From the NCBI GenBank assembly GCA_014529385.2, contig CM043943.1, positions 103,078,355 to 103,142,354 on the forward strand: DNA of 64,000 bases, given 5' to 3'. Positions 1 through 11,642 of this stretch are shown here, piece after piece. Origin of the DNA: Adiantum capillus-veneris. Taxonomy: Eukaryota; Streptophyta; Polypodiopsida; Polypodiales; Pteridaceae. The stretch's first letter is position 1, and each line of letters begins with the position of its first letter. Position numbers and translations under genes: made by a program. The notes beneath the pieces are model-generated. The model saw only the letters and a list, made by a program, of their open reading frames with translations. It was not told where the DNA came from and searched no databases.

Positions 1-27
1 GAGAGAGAGAGAGAGAGAGAGAGAGAG
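1..27. repeat. (GA)n microsatellite at window edge
   Basis: Uninterrupted GA dinucleotide run that starts before the window. Confidence 0.95.
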
Positions 28-85
28 TTGAACAAACCAACCTATTAGCCATGCTTACCAATACTTACCTCTTTTTGCCTGTATT

Positions 86-1596
86 TTGTTTTTCTTAGGA
101 TTAATATCCCACAGAATGAAGAGGCAGAGGGTGGATTCAAAAATTGTATGTGGTGAACAGGTGGCAGAAGAGAGACCACCTAAGTTGCTGAGAAGATCTT
201 TAAAGAGTTTTTTTGATGTGGACTTTGCTCTTACTAAAGACACATTTCTTGGAGATGAAGTTGTGATGATAGAGGAACCCCCCAATGACTCAATAGCTTT
301 AGAACAGGAAGAAGTGTATGTAAGCCAGAAGTTTTGATTGACTAGCACCAAAAAGAGAAACATTGATCTCTCTTCTACCAGTGAGCCAGCTACAAAATGT
401 AAGGAAGAGATTGAAAATCCTACATGTGTGGATGGAAAAATTTTTGATTTTGCAGTATTCGTAGGAGTTGCTGAAATGTTCGACTCCTCTATCTTCAATG
501 CCCCATTCATTATGGATGACCTTATAGCCCAGCACAACAATTTCCTCAAGTTTGAAAGAGATAAGTTTGAGCGTGAGGTCCACAAGGGCAGGGTGGTTCT
601 TGTTGACATGGTGGTAGTGCACTTAAGAGATTATGATTCCACAAGACGGGCATACAAGAAGTACCATCAACTGCCTATTATCTATAGACACTCACAGTGT
701 CCTATGCACCAAGGAGATTGCAAGATAATTAAAGAATCCTTTGGGTTCCTTCTTTCTTAAATTCTTTCTTTGTTAGTCTATTGAATGATCCTTCAGAGGT
801 AATGGAGGAGGAGGATCTACCACCCATTGAACAAGATGATGAGGACTTGGAGTCCAATGAGGTTCCTGAGATTGAGGAGGATATTAATCTTGAGGCGGAG
901 GCTAAAGAGGTGCAATGAACCAAAATACTTACAGTTAAAACATTTGACATCAAACTACCTTTAGATGTCTCTACATTGATGCTTCCTGGACTGCCAGACT
1001 TTAAATTTGGTGACACATCTTATATTTTCCTCCATGACATTCAAAGTATAAGGGAGGAATTTGCACTTGCTACACTCTCAAAATTTCAAGAGGGGAGGAG
1101 TGGTTTTGTATCTAATGACAAGAGTGACGACGAGGCAATGGAAACTTCTAGCAACCCGATGGAGTGCCTCAAACTTTGCTTTGACAAGGCCGAAAAGTAT
1201 AGGGAGACACTCCCAAATGAGGCCACCTTCCAAGCTATTAGAAACAACCTCAGGCCATCAACAGTACTCAAGAAGTAGAAGACTGGTTTACGTGTCTCGT
1301 GCAAGGGTCCACGAGGTCAGTGGACCTATGGAAGGATGACTTATAAATGCAAGATGAGAGCTACATGGTAAGCCCCCCCCCCCCCCCCCCAAAAAAAAAA
1401 TAAAAAATAAAATAATAATAATAATATAGCTGTCATTGTCTTTCTCTAACTCATACTTTTATTCACAGTCATGGAATGCTGAAAAGGACGACTTTCTTTG
1501 CCGTCGGACAAGAGAATATCGTGGAAGGGATGCAGCACTAGGACAATACCTTGCCAGACTCTGTGAGGCACCCATACTAGTATTTCACAATGGAAT
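86..1596 (+). pseudogene. Degenerate unrecognised nuclear-type protein gene, cut by a copia LTR
   Basis: One reading frame can be followed from about 86 through in-frame stops at 335 (TGA), 758 (TAA) and 1276 (TAG). The codon flow stays protein-like on both sides of each stop. The N-terminus is basic (MKRQRVDSK) and the middle is highly acidic (about 790-915, a run of Glu/Asp codons after EVMEEEDLPP). A later stretch reads LPGLPDFKFGDTSYIFLHD. A likely intron runs from a GTAAGC donor near 1369 to a TTCACAG acceptor ending near 1469. It contains poly-C, poly-A and AAT repeats. The second exon (GRDAALGQYLARLCEAP) stops at 1596, exactly where the copia LTR begins. I do not recognise the family. 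It could be a captured gene or part of another transposon. Confidence 0.4.
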
Positions 1597-1823
1597 TGTT
1601 GGAATTAGGGTTGCAGAGAAACACACACACCTTGGAGAAGACGAAGGAAGCTCAAGGCACACAATAGAGAGTGTATTACTTTGTGTGAAATGGAAAGATA
1701 GATAGCCCTAGAGTGATGGGCGTATATACAATGCTCGGGGGGAAAAACCTCCTAAAGAGGGAAAAAATGCCCCGGCGGTTCTAGTGTGTTCACACACATC
1801 ACTACCACATGTATATGGTAACA
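1597..1823 (-). repeat. 3' LTR of a Ty1/copia element
   Basis: Read on the minus strand, the segment starts TGTTACC, directly after a purine tract (AGGGGGGATT at 1824-1833), and ends TTCCAACA at 1597. This gives the TG...CA ends of a short (227 bp) copia LTR, lying directly downstream of copia RNase H coding sequence. The matching 5' LTR is not in the window. Confidence 0.75.
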
Positions 1824-2457
1824 AATCCCCCCTGGAGTGATGCAGTGAACGAGAGCTGGCACATGAGTAAAGGGAAGTGACATGCCCTGAGGACACGATC
1901 AGTCCACAAAGGGGAGTAAGCCCAAAGCTTTGCAAAAAGCTTCAAGCTTCTCATGAGACAATGCTTTTTGAAAAGATCTGCAAGGTTGTCCTGTGTTGGC
2001 ACATAAGCCAAGCTGATCTCTCCTACTGAGAGCCTCTCCATGACATAGTGATAATGCACCTCAATGTGCTTTGTGCGAGCATGAAAAACTTGGTTCCTCG
2101 CAACTGCCAATGCACTCTGACTGTCAATGTAGATAGTGTTGGTAGTGTCCTGTCCAACACCCAAATCAGCCATAAGGCGTCTGAGCCATACACACTCAAC
2201 CGTAGCCGTGAAGACTGCCTTGTACTCAACCTCACAACTGGAAGTGGCCACAGTAGGTTGCTTCTTGCTCAACCATGATATACATGAAATGCCAAGCATG
2301 AAACAAAAACGACTTATGGACACTCACGTGTCAAAACAACCAGCCCAATTTGAGTCTGAAAAAGCATGTAAGTCTGACGGCAATGATCCCCCCTTGGGAT
2401 AAAACAAGCCAAGATGTAAAGTGCCACTAAGGTAGCAAAAAATCCTCTTGACATCCG
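1597..2457 (-). mobile_element. 5'-truncated Ty1/copia retrotransposon (RNase H end plus 3' LTR)
   Basis: The minus-strand coding part (2457 to about 1850) is the C-terminal RNase H region of a copia polyprotein. Landmarks are GTLHLGLFY, then SDSNWAG, ISWLSKKQPTVATSS, CEVEYKA, SQSALAVARN and HARTKHIEVHYH. These are the usual copia RNase H blocks in the usual order. A TGA interrupts the frame between the SDSNWAG and ISW blocks. The reverse transcriptase and everything upstream are missing, and sequence of Helitron type begins at about 2461. The element is inactive. Confidence 0.85.
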
Positions 2458-2460
2458 AAT

Positions 2461-3750
2461 TTACAAGCATTTCATTGCATCCTCTATTGCTAGAATTGGT
2501 TTTGTTAGGAGTGATGTGGCTATTACCTGCAATTTAATCTTGTCCAGTGCTTCTAAGCCAAATTTGATGGCTGCTTCTACATATATGTTTAGCGTGCCAA
2601 TTGTTTCATCCTTCATTGTGCGTTTCAGAATATAATATGTTATTGGTGAGTTTGTGACTTGTTGGATATTCATATGAGCTCCCCAAAGGAGAAGAATGCT
2701 TGGGTGGTATGGCACAACATTTCGATTCTCGTAACCTAGCCGATAGTACATCCACCTTGAGCAATGAGGGTTTAGTATTGGGAGGGGGTGTAGCTGGGTA
2801 TCATATGAAAATCCATACTTGCATTTACCACTATTGTTGTGTGTCCACAACATACATCGCAACATACATGCATTTGCTTCTTGAGGAAAGTTTCATGGAG
2901 TGTCTCTGTAGGTATATCATCATCGATTCTCGTAACCTGGTCAATAGTACATCCACCTTGAGCGATGAGGGTTTAGTATTGGAAGGGGGCGTAGTTGGGT
3001 ATCATATGGAAATCCATACTTTCATTTACCATTATTGTTGTGTCTCCACAACATACATGTATTTGCTTCTTGAGGATAGTTTCATCGAGTGTCTCTACAT
3101 GTATATCATTGATAGTTGCTATGGGGATATGAGCATTAATCTTCGATCCAATTTGATCGATGTCCTTCTCATCGACCCATAAGATAACATAGACATGGAT
3201 GGATCCCCTGTTTTGAATTTCATATCGTATAATGTGGTGGTGAACACATCCTAAAATTTGGCTACCACAAAAAACGTATCGTTGCATGAAGTGCCTCAAT
3301 CGATTGTGGATGAGTAGTGCGCAGTCGACTAGGCAATCCTTCGAAGAAAATTGAGGGTTCATAGTTTGGCCTATATCTTTGATTGTGTGGATCTCAGTCT
3401 ACTTGGTGGAGGTGACTTCATTTGCCATGAATGTAATGAATATGTTTGGCAAACCCCATGCATCCACCATGCTGATCAAACCCTTCAGACATCGTCTATG
3501 GCCTGATGGATTGCCAACAATTGTTGCACGAAGATTGAAGTATTTCTTGGATGGCCTCCTCATCATTTGCATTCTTTTGTTTCCTTTTATACTTTTCAAT
3601 ATCATGTGGCAAAACGATTGTTGTTATACGATTTGCAATTAATATTTCTTGCTTCAATTGGAACATTATTAGGAGGTACGGCTTGTGTAACGTATACAAA
3701 GAAAATAACATATGGGTCCACATTCTTATATAGTCACTAAATCGAACATG
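2461..3750 (-). mobile_element. Degenerate Helitron fragment (Rep/Helitron-like N-terminal region)
   Basis: Three minus-strand stretches match blocks typical of the Helitron Rep region, in order from high to low coordinate. About 3605-3399 reads DAWGLPNIFITFMANE (the usual block is FGxPDLFxTxTxNP). About 3280-3170 reads QNRGSIHVYVILWV, the two-histidine motif block, with the second His replaced by Tyr. About 2865-2461 reads CKYGFSYD, then ENRNVVPYHPSILLLWGAHM and YYILKRTMKDE. Frames are broken repeatedly, and a 201-bp segment is duplicated inside. No helicase domain or Helitron terminus (CTRR with a hairpin) was found, so this is a fragment. Confidence 0.7.
2723..3115. repeat. 201-bp tandem duplication inside the Helitron fragment
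   Basis: The segment starting CGATTCTCGTAACCT at 2723 recurs at 2924 with scattered substitutions and small indels, through about 3115. Both copies keep the same reading frame, translating on the plus strand to two similar blocks. Confidence 0.9.
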
Positions 3751-5855
3751 GCTATTATATTATCTGTGTCCAAAAGAAAATAACAAACGAAAAAAGATTG
3801 AATCTATTGTGATGTCTTTATAGGTTGAGTCACAACTAGGCAAGCCATTGTACATAAAGTAAGTTACTGGTAGAGAAGAAAATTATCATTGTGAAGCTGG
3901 ATGGAGCTGAACTCCTGTGTATTAGTTGCACTAAGTGCTCGACAATGTATCGGATCATATCGCTTAAAACATCCTTAGACAATATGCATAGGCCTAGTCA
4001 GATAGGCCTAGTCAGTTGTGATGTCTTTCTGCCATGCACTTGTAACCATGTAGTGTCGGATTGTTCAGGATATTAAAAGCCAAAACATCTGAGATACTTG
4101 AACTAGAAAGTTCATGGGTCATTGAGTAGTGAGCTCTTCAATAGTAACCCATGTGACATAGCATGAGTAGTTTTCAGCACGACGATGGAGATGTCAACAA
4201 CACTGGGCAATTGTACATATAATCATCGTGTAGATAGAAGCCATTGTATGTAGTCAAGAGTGTGGATGGAAACATAGATCAAATGGGACTGGCTTTCTTG
4301 CAAGAAGTGCAAGACATCCATTTACATACTTGTGCGTGGGCCAAGGCATCGAGCAATAGCATTGAAGCTAGGCTGCAAAAGTACGTGGTTTAGATGTTGG
4401 GTATTACCATTGATAATGATATGTAAAATCTACCAAGCTGCAAGATGGACATATTCTAGATTATGGGCAAGAATGTCACAATGTGTTTCTTGATCCGTAC
4501 GCAATGCAACTACCTCAAACCATGATTTAGCATATGGGCATTGGGCTAGCTTCATGTTCATTGCAACTCAGTGTGTATATTTTTGGGGTTTGGATTGAAG
4601 TATTAATTAACGATGAGAGCTCCTTATTTTTTAACTAAGAGAAGACAAAATATTGTTTATTGAAAATATCTACTATGCATCATTCCACAAAACATGTCCT
4701 TTTCTAATGGTTACAAACATTAGTGTCAAATATTGAATCTCTATAAGAACGTGGAGTGGCTAAAGAGTGTTTCTAGAATCAATTTCAAAATGCAATATTT
4801 AAAGAAAAATTCTAACTTGATATTTGAGTGTACTATCTTTGAAGTGTGCAATACAATCTAATCTCTGTCTCCAACTACCAAAAAACCATATGATAAATTA
4901 AATTTCTCATCATATATTGAGAAAATGAGGAAAAACTAGAGCCAATAGTGCACATCATGCAACGGTGCCATGCAGAAGTATGGTGGAGAGACAGCACTGT
5001 GTCTCTCTAGACATAATAAGGAACACACGTCATGCCGTGTCCCTGTAGATTTCATGTGTCATCCAAGCAAACACATAGACATGGAGATTCAGATGCAGAT
5101 GACAATTTTGAAAGTGTTGTTCGGTAGTCTCTGGCACTATGTGATTGGTTTGACCTTGAGTTTGAGAGCTTCTCATGTGGTTAGACAACGTCCAAAGTCA
5201 AGGGTGAAAGTTAGTAATGGTTCTTTTATATTGAGGATAAACGTAAAGTGATTGCTATTCAAGAAAAGTAATGAGTGTTGTAGGGAAACTAGTACTAAAG
5301 TATGCTTTTGAATACTCAATTTGATCTTATGCGATAATGCCTAACTTTAGATAGGGTAATGACAACATCTAGCAATTAACAAGGCCATTGGATGAATTTA
5401 AAGTACTTACCAGCATTGCAAATGAGTAAGGACCAAGATTGCAAAGTGGGCCACCTTGTAAATGATATTCTATCAGTCTTTCACAATACAAGGTAACCCA
5501 CAATTAAAGGGTATTAACAAGTGGAATAATGTTATCTGCAATAGTATTGAATGACCTAAAGAACATTGCCGATAGAGACAATTGTCAACTTGGCTTGTAG
5601 TTAATTGCTTGTCCTAAATTTCCTCAAGCATAAAATACAATGACAAATTATGGTGTTCTCATCATGCACTTAAATTTGCAGGTTGGACACAAGTAAATCA
5701 ATTTTTACTTGGTGAGCCAAAGGCCCTTTTCCCCCTATCTGATCGCACAACACACCACGTGTCAGCTTCTCACTGCAAGCTTTTACGACAACAAAAAGCA
5801 TTTTTTTTTTTTTTTAAAAACGTCACAGCACCTTTGCATGTACATTACAAGGTTC
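3751..5855. other. No gene recognised
   Basis: AT-rich sequence with short, scattered open frames only (longest about 93 codons at 4970-5251, plus strand). I see no motif I can name. It may be older transposon debris continuing from the Helitron fragment, but I could not align any part of it to a known Helitron block. Confidence 0.5.
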
Positions 5856-6245
5856 GCAGACAGAGCAGTTCACGCAGAGTAGTTCGTGCAGAGCAGTTTG
5901 TGCAGTGCCGTTAGCAGTTCGTGCAGTTTGCAGGTTCTCGATAATCAGCAGGCGGGCAGTTCGTGTAGTTCTCAGGCAGAACAGTTCGTGCAGCTGCAGC
6001 CATTAGCAGTTTGCAGGTTCTTGACAATCAGCAGGCGAGCACTTCGCGCAGTTCGCAGGCAGAACAGTTCGTGCAGTTGCAGCCGTTAGCAGTTCGTGCA
6101 GTTCACAAGTTCTTGACAATCAGCAGGCTGTTCTAGTTCTCAGTTTCTCGACAATCAGTAGGTAGTTTGCAGGTTCTCAACAATCAGCAGCCGTTCACAC
6201 AGGGCACCACAGGCAGTTCGTAGGCTGTTCCACTTTGCAGGTTCC
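5856..6245. repeat. Degenerate minisatellite of GCAGTTCGTGCAGTT and CAATCAGCAG motifs
   Basis: About 390 bp built from irregularly repeated blocks: CAGTTCGTGCAG, GCAGGTTCT(C/T)GACAATCAGCAG and GCAGTTCGCAGGCAGAAC. Block order varies. The larger repeat is roughly 100-130 bp with internal smaller repeats. Confidence 0.85.
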
Positions 6246-6303
6246 CAAAGAAACAGGTTTGGTGACTCGAGTACAGATTATGCCAATTGATCATGGATTA
6301 AAA

Positions 6304-6438
6304 TCTGATATCGTTTGTTTCAGTAGCACTAGAACAGACCTCTGCCATGGCTTGATTGCACGAAATATCTGATATTTTTTGTTCCAGTAGTATTAGAACA
6401 GACCTCTACCATGGCTTGATCGCACGAAATGTCTGATC
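6304..6438. repeat. 64-bp tandem repeat, two full copies and the start of a third
   Basis: TCTGATAT begins at 6304 and again at 6368, and TCTGATCT begins at 6432. The 64-bp units share the AGAACAGACCTCT-CCATGGCTTGAT core with about eight differences. Confidence 0.9.
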
Positions 6439-6668
6439 TTGATCCACAGCCTGGGTCGCTTGTCTATAGCCTGCCATCAATGTTAGATGCCATCATGAAA
6501 GAAGGCACTTACCCCGTTGCAAGCACAAAGAAAGGGGTGGATTACGCAGCTGATTTTAGCATTTTCACGAGCCTCTGGCGACTGGAAGATTTGGCGATGG
6601 TGCGGAGGAAGAAAGACGAGCAATATGGAGGAGCCATCGCCACGGTTGATGCAAGAGTAGGGTGCTGA
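6429..6668 (+). CDS. Short unrecognised open frame
   Basis: A 79-codon ATG-initiated frame overlapping the last base pairs of the 64-bp tandem repeat. The product has no signal peptide, no membrane segment and no motif I know. It could be chance or an exon. The surrounding stretch to 7755 holds only one other short frame (6728-7027) and no recognised feature. Confidence 0.15.
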   Translation: MSDLDPQPGSLVYSLPSMLDAIMKEGTYPVASTKKGVDYAADFSIFTSLWRLEDLAMVRRKKDEQYGGAIATVDARVGC

Positions 6669-7751
6669 AGGCACTGGTGACGGGGAAGGGAGGAGAGAAC
6701 CAACAATAGCCAACTGAAAAAGCATCAGTGTCAAATACGCAGATCATGTTCTCTAGGAATTCTTTGCGCCTGGAATTTTCTTGGGTGTTGGTCTTGTCGG
6801 TAGCCTATCACGACTTGATGAAGACTCCAGATGAGAAACACAGTCAGATTCATCTGTCTATGCACTCTATGTCCCTTATGGCAGAAGGAGAACCAAAGAT
6901 CTGCAAAACAAGCTTGAGCATGAGGCTGACAAGTAACAAATTAAGCATTCAAACTCACTTTTCCTTGGGCTTTCTGAGGGAGAATCAAAGATCTGCAAAA
7001 ATGAGGTTGGACATGAAGCTAAGTTGAAAGAAGAGGAATAAAACATATGTATTGGTGATGGTAGACATGATAGTATAAGTGAAGGCAAAAATCAACACGA
7101 TACAAAGCTATTGTAGGAGTTTAGTCCACAACAACAGGTAGGATCTAAATATATACCAGCATGCCACGCGATATGAAAGTGAGTGTGACTGGCTCAACCG
7201 CTTACTTGTTTTTTACTTGGTAAGCCTAATCTGCTCTTGTGATTACTTGAGTCCACAAGCAGCCGCTTTGTATGACCAAAGCCATTGCCCTTGACCTTAA
7301 TCAGACTGCTTCAAATAATAGGGCATGCTTTTATATTATCTAACATTAAATCAAACCGGCGACTTGATCTCCTTATCCCACAACTGTCTCCTTTTCTGAC
7401 CTCCTGCATGGATGACATTGACGTACTACCCATACACGATTATCAAGTTGGTAGTACAATATAAATTTGCTTTTTATATTTGTCAATGCTCAGTCTTGAT
7501 CATTGTATCTATTTAAAAGTTTGCTAATGCACTTTGCATTTGTTTACTTAAGTGCTAGATGCTTGATATCAATATGTGTATACTCTATTATGTTGCATTG
7601 ATAATGATGATGAATATTGTCTAGCATTGTCAGGACAAAAGTATGGAGCAACCCCCTATGCTCACCGGCATTCATGTTGTGCGTCGTCCTAAAAGCAAGG
7701 CTCTAGATGAGGAGAAAGTAAGCATTCACATTGAGCGCTTTTTATTGTCCC

Positions 7752-7756
<5 letters not shown>

Positions 7757-7809
<53 letters not shown>
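7757..7809. repeat. (GA)n microsatellite
   Basis: About 26 perfect GA units. Confidence 0.95.
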
Positions 7810-7811
<2 letters not shown>

Positions 7812-7834
7812 CTAATATTGATCAAAGCACATAG

Positions 7835-8932
7835 AACGTAAAGTTATATCTGCTTCTCTTTAAGCTTAATCAATATCCTACATGTTTTGTATTTGTCTTA
7901 ATGTGTGTTTTGTGTATGGCAAGGAGGACATATATTCACAGCACCGGACGTTGTGATTGCAAGCGCCTCCATCTCAACAACACTACAAGGTCCATTATTT
8001 GCATCCAATTTCCCATGCGCATGCGTTTGCTTGGCGCAACACATAAACGCTATGGGGCAGGGCACAGCTTCCGTTTCTTATAATTTTCTGGAGAGACCAT
8101 AGTGCCAGCTCTCCACCTTACTTTTGTATGGCACCTCTACATGACGTGCACTGTACATTTTGCACTTTTAGTATGTGATATTTCATTATAAGTAAATATG
8201 TTTAACTATTCACATCGCTTTTTTGTAGCTTGACTCAAATATCGGCCTATAGATTCGACAATCCACGAAAATCATAAGTACAACATTGCAGGTCAGTAAA
8301 GCACCTCATTTCTTGTTGTAGTTCATTGATGCACTTAACTTTGTATCCTCCCATGAACACAATAATAATTTTAAAATGTGCGTGCTTCTCTTTAAAAATC
8401 AACTAACTCTCTTAAAAATCACCCTATAATCTCTATTAATTGATGCCACTTATTTATCTCTAGCCAAATAGATAATGAAATTTTCTAAAGGTATTCCCCT
8501 CTCAGTCCATTGCGAGTTAGACACAATCTTGTTTCCTTTAGTGCTAGATGCTAAATGTCAATTTGCATATGTGCTGTTACATTTTATAGTTGTTATATAG
8601 CAAGGCCCACCAAGCAAGACTAGTTTTTGTGTGTGAACGTTGTCTTGTCTAGTATCAACTATCTTGCTTTGCAATGTTTGATATCCGGCTAGATCTATTT
8701 TACTAGGCCTTGAAGAATGATCGAGAGCATGCATCAAAGGTACCTCAAAGTGTTTGGGATATGATATTTTTTGGTAAGCCATGAACTAGTGATATGATAT
8801 TTTTTGGTAGGCCATGAACTATTGCACCATGGAGCCTATATACATGCTATGGGTCATGCTCTCACAAGAAGATTTAGAAATTTTCTCATGTAGGAAAAGG
8901 GAGCCTTTTTCAGTGTTTTTCATACAATACAA
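7835..8932. other. No gene recognised
   Basis: AT-rich sequence with short open frames only and no recognisable domain. A 30-bp direct duplication (GATATGATATTTTTTGGTA) sits near 8757-8810. Confidence 0.5.
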
Positions 8933-9087
8933 AACATCATGAGCTTCTGTTCCGGAGGCACCACATACCTAGCTAGGTATGATTGGGGGCAGGGGACCCC
9001 CGGCCCCCCCACTGGGCCGGCGGTCCCCTGCCCCCAATCGTACCTAGTTAGGTATGCCATGCCTCCCTCACAGAAACTCATGATGTT
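8933..9087. repeat. 155-bp near-perfect inverted repeat (hairpin; MITE or small-RNA precursor candidate)
   Basis: The left arm begins AACATCATGAGCTTCTGT and the right arm ends with its complement (ACTCATGATGTT at 9076-9087). The arms also share ATACCTAGCTAGGTATGATT / AATCGTACCTAGTTAGGTAT and a GC-rich core GGGGGCAGGGGACC. Each arm is about 72 bp with about a dozen mismatches, and the loop is only a few bases. There is no coding sequence inside. It could be a foldback MITE or an RNA hairpin. No target duplication was established. Confidence 0.85.
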
Positions 9088-10726
9088 GAGGTAAGTCATC
9101 ATGTGGGAATTATTGTGAGAATCTGTTCAAAACTTCTTGTGGATCTGGTTCGTCAACAGTATCAAGATGAGGGATAACATATACACAATATTCTGAAGTA
9201 GTTTTGCAAGCTCGATAGGTAGGAGCCATACTTGTTGCAAACCATTATCTGGCCCACAAATGACTTATCAGGCAGGAGGAGACCATATATGTAGGATTTT
9301 GAAGCTGGAAGTTGACTAAAGACCATATACATAAAGCATGTATGAAGGGTTCTTAAGCTAAAAGCTATTAGGACCAATTGTTCACACACACACACACACA
9401 CACGCACGCGCACACACACACACACAGCAATACCTTAGGATTGTGTCATTACAGGTCTAAGAGGCCCAACCACTTAGTGATGAAAGGCGTTTGATGTGCA
9501 GTGGGAATTGCAATTTTTGACTGCTACTCAATTGTGGAAAAAGTAGGTGGAACCTGCTGAGGTGCGTAGTCTAAATGTAGCCTAATACGAGGCTTGTTGA
9601 GCAAGGCTGCTAACCAATGATGAAATCACTAAGCCTGCCACTTTGGTGGTGCTACGAGTGTATTGAGGTACTTGAAAAGGAGACTTTGAAGAGCTACAAA
9701 AGCACAATGGAAGAAAAAGCACTTGATGTGTAAGGCCAAGGGTAGCCAAGCCAGTGGGCAGGGCCTGATGGGAATTGAGCATGGGGGATCTCGACCCTAT
9801 AAAGGGGTGCCAGGGTAGGATGGGTGGTGCAACATGCATCGAATTTCTCTCTCTCTCTCTTAATAGATGTGCACCAGACTCTTGCCCATTTTTTGCTTCA
9901 TGAGCTTGTTATTGTAACGGTCGTAGTGTGTGTCGTGTGATCCTCATTGAGCTTGCGCTCTGCATCATGCCATTGTCATGCTTCGTCCTTCTTCAAGAAT
10001 CTCCAACGCTGAAAATTTCTGAAACCACTTCCAACACAAAAACATGAACATACCTACTCCATGTAAAGTGACTTGGAAAAAATCTTGTCCAATTGAGAGG
10101 CCTTAGGTTCACACACAAGGGCCATCTCAAAATTGATTTTTGAGTTTGAGTGGCCAATCTTACGGAGCCAAACCTTGGCTTCCATGACAAATAGCCTTGC
10201 AATGGGATTCATCCAATTAAGGGTGAAGGTCTTCTATTTGACCTTGTCGATGGATTTACCATTAGCAAATTTAGTAGCACAAAAGAATAGTGATCTCATA
10301 ATCTAGCAAAGAAATCAAAAGAATTTAAAGCAATGCGAAGTCCAAATTTCTAGCCAATCAAAGCCATTCTAGCTTTCAATTACTCCGACAAATAAATTGG
10401 AGGGCTTCTGAAGTCAACATAAGTATTCAATTACTTATAGCGGGTTATTTTGTTAGGTTGTGAATTGGTTTGGTGAGGGCGCTCGACCTTCATATTGGGA
10501 GTTACTCAGTGACTCACTACAAATCTTTGGACAAAACATAAGTATTTGTTTACTTTCAACAAGTTATTTTTTTGGGTTGTGATTTGGTTTGGCGGGGCCA
10601 CTCGACGAATCTTTGGAAACAATTTACAAGGCAGCTTGATCCAAGATGCTCGCTACGAATCTTTGGAAACAATTTACAAGGTGGCTTGATCCAAGATATT
10701 CCTTTCTTTTTTGTTAGCATAGTACC
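9088..10726. other. No gene recognised; possible core promoter near 9797
   Basis: Contains a (CA)n run (about 9382-9425), a short (CT)n run (about 9846-9861) and a TATA-box-like CCCTATAAAGGGG near 9793-9805. The TATA is followed about 40 bp later by a pyrimidine tract, reminiscent of an LTR or Pol II promoter. I could not find a matching second LTR or a downstream gene. Confidence 0.35.
10440..10705. repeat. Nested tandem duplications (about 118 bp and 50 bp)
   Basis: GGTTGTGAATTGGTTTGG near 10457 recurs in altered form near 10575. Separately, CGAATCTTTGGAAACAATTT at 10606 recurs at 10656, exactly 50 bp on. Confidence 0.8.
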
Positions 10727-10984
10727 ATGGAATCAGACATAGATATGCATCATCAGTTTGACTTTGAGCATCTTGCACCTATTGCATTTGTTGCTGCCTC
10801 GCTATCAGCTACTCTCATGGAGGGTGCTCAGATGGTGGCAAGCATGGATAATAGCATTGAATTGCTTGATTTGCAAGAGTGTAGAGCATTACAATCACAT
10901 GTGTCTATCATTGAAACAAATTTGGCATGCTTGAGTGAAAATGTCACAAAATTGTCTGATCTAGTAGTGCAATATGTGCATTAG
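10727..10984 (+). CDS. Short unrecognised open frame with coiled-coil-like C-terminus
   Basis: An 85-codon ATG-initiated frame. The second half has heptad-like spacing of Leu/Ile/Val (LDLQECRALQSHVSIIETNL), compatible with a short coiled coil. No family recognised. It may be an N-terminal exon or gag-like debris. Confidence 0.2.
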   Translation: MESDIDMHHQFDFEHLAPIAFVAASLSATLMEGAQMVASMDNSIELLDLQECRALQSHVSIIETNLACLSENVTKLSDLVVQYVH

Positions 10985-11128
10985 CAGGCCAAGGGCCATG
11001 CAAGTGAGTAGCATGGGGGTCTATCAGACACCATACTTGTAAACCCTATTCTTGGCATGTCAAAACAAGGCTTCAATTTAGATTTGTGGCATGTTTTCAC
11101 CGAAGATGATCTATCCCTTTCCATGTCC

Positions 11129-11291
<163 letters not shown>

Positions 11292-11354
11292 TGTGCACGC
11301 GTGTGCGTGTGCATGTGTTTGACTATTCGGCCCTCGATTGTCTGCGATCAGAAT

Positions 11355-11635
11355 AGCACCAGGACACAAGTGAACCTAGTATCAGTACATAAGTAGCATC
11401 GGTTCATAAGTAGTATCATTTTAGTGCAATAAAGTACCAGTACCCGCTTAGTTCCATTTTGATTCAGTAAAGTACCAGTACCTGTTCAGTGCAGTACCAG
11501 TACGCTAGTAGCACCAGTATCAATACATAAGTAGTATCAATGTCAGTCTAGTATAATAAGTACTCGTACCAGTACCAGTACATAAGTATCATTAGTACCA
11601 ATACAAACTGTAGTACCAATATTAGTATAGCGATT
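11355..11635. repeat. Degenerate AGTACC/AGTATC minisatellite
   Basis: About 280 bp in which AGTACCAGTAC, AGTAGCATC and ACATAAGTA motifs recur irregularly every 8-30 bp. Confidence 0.8.
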
Positions 11636-11642
11636 TTGACAC

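Noticed and set aside
55-609. 184-codon minus-strand frame
   Set aside because: The plus strand in the same interval has the more protein-like reading. The minus frame is probably a shadow.
1370-1440. Poly-C/poly-A run as a retrotransposon poly-A tail
   Set aside because: It lies within a well-formed GT-AG intron and no element end is attached to it.
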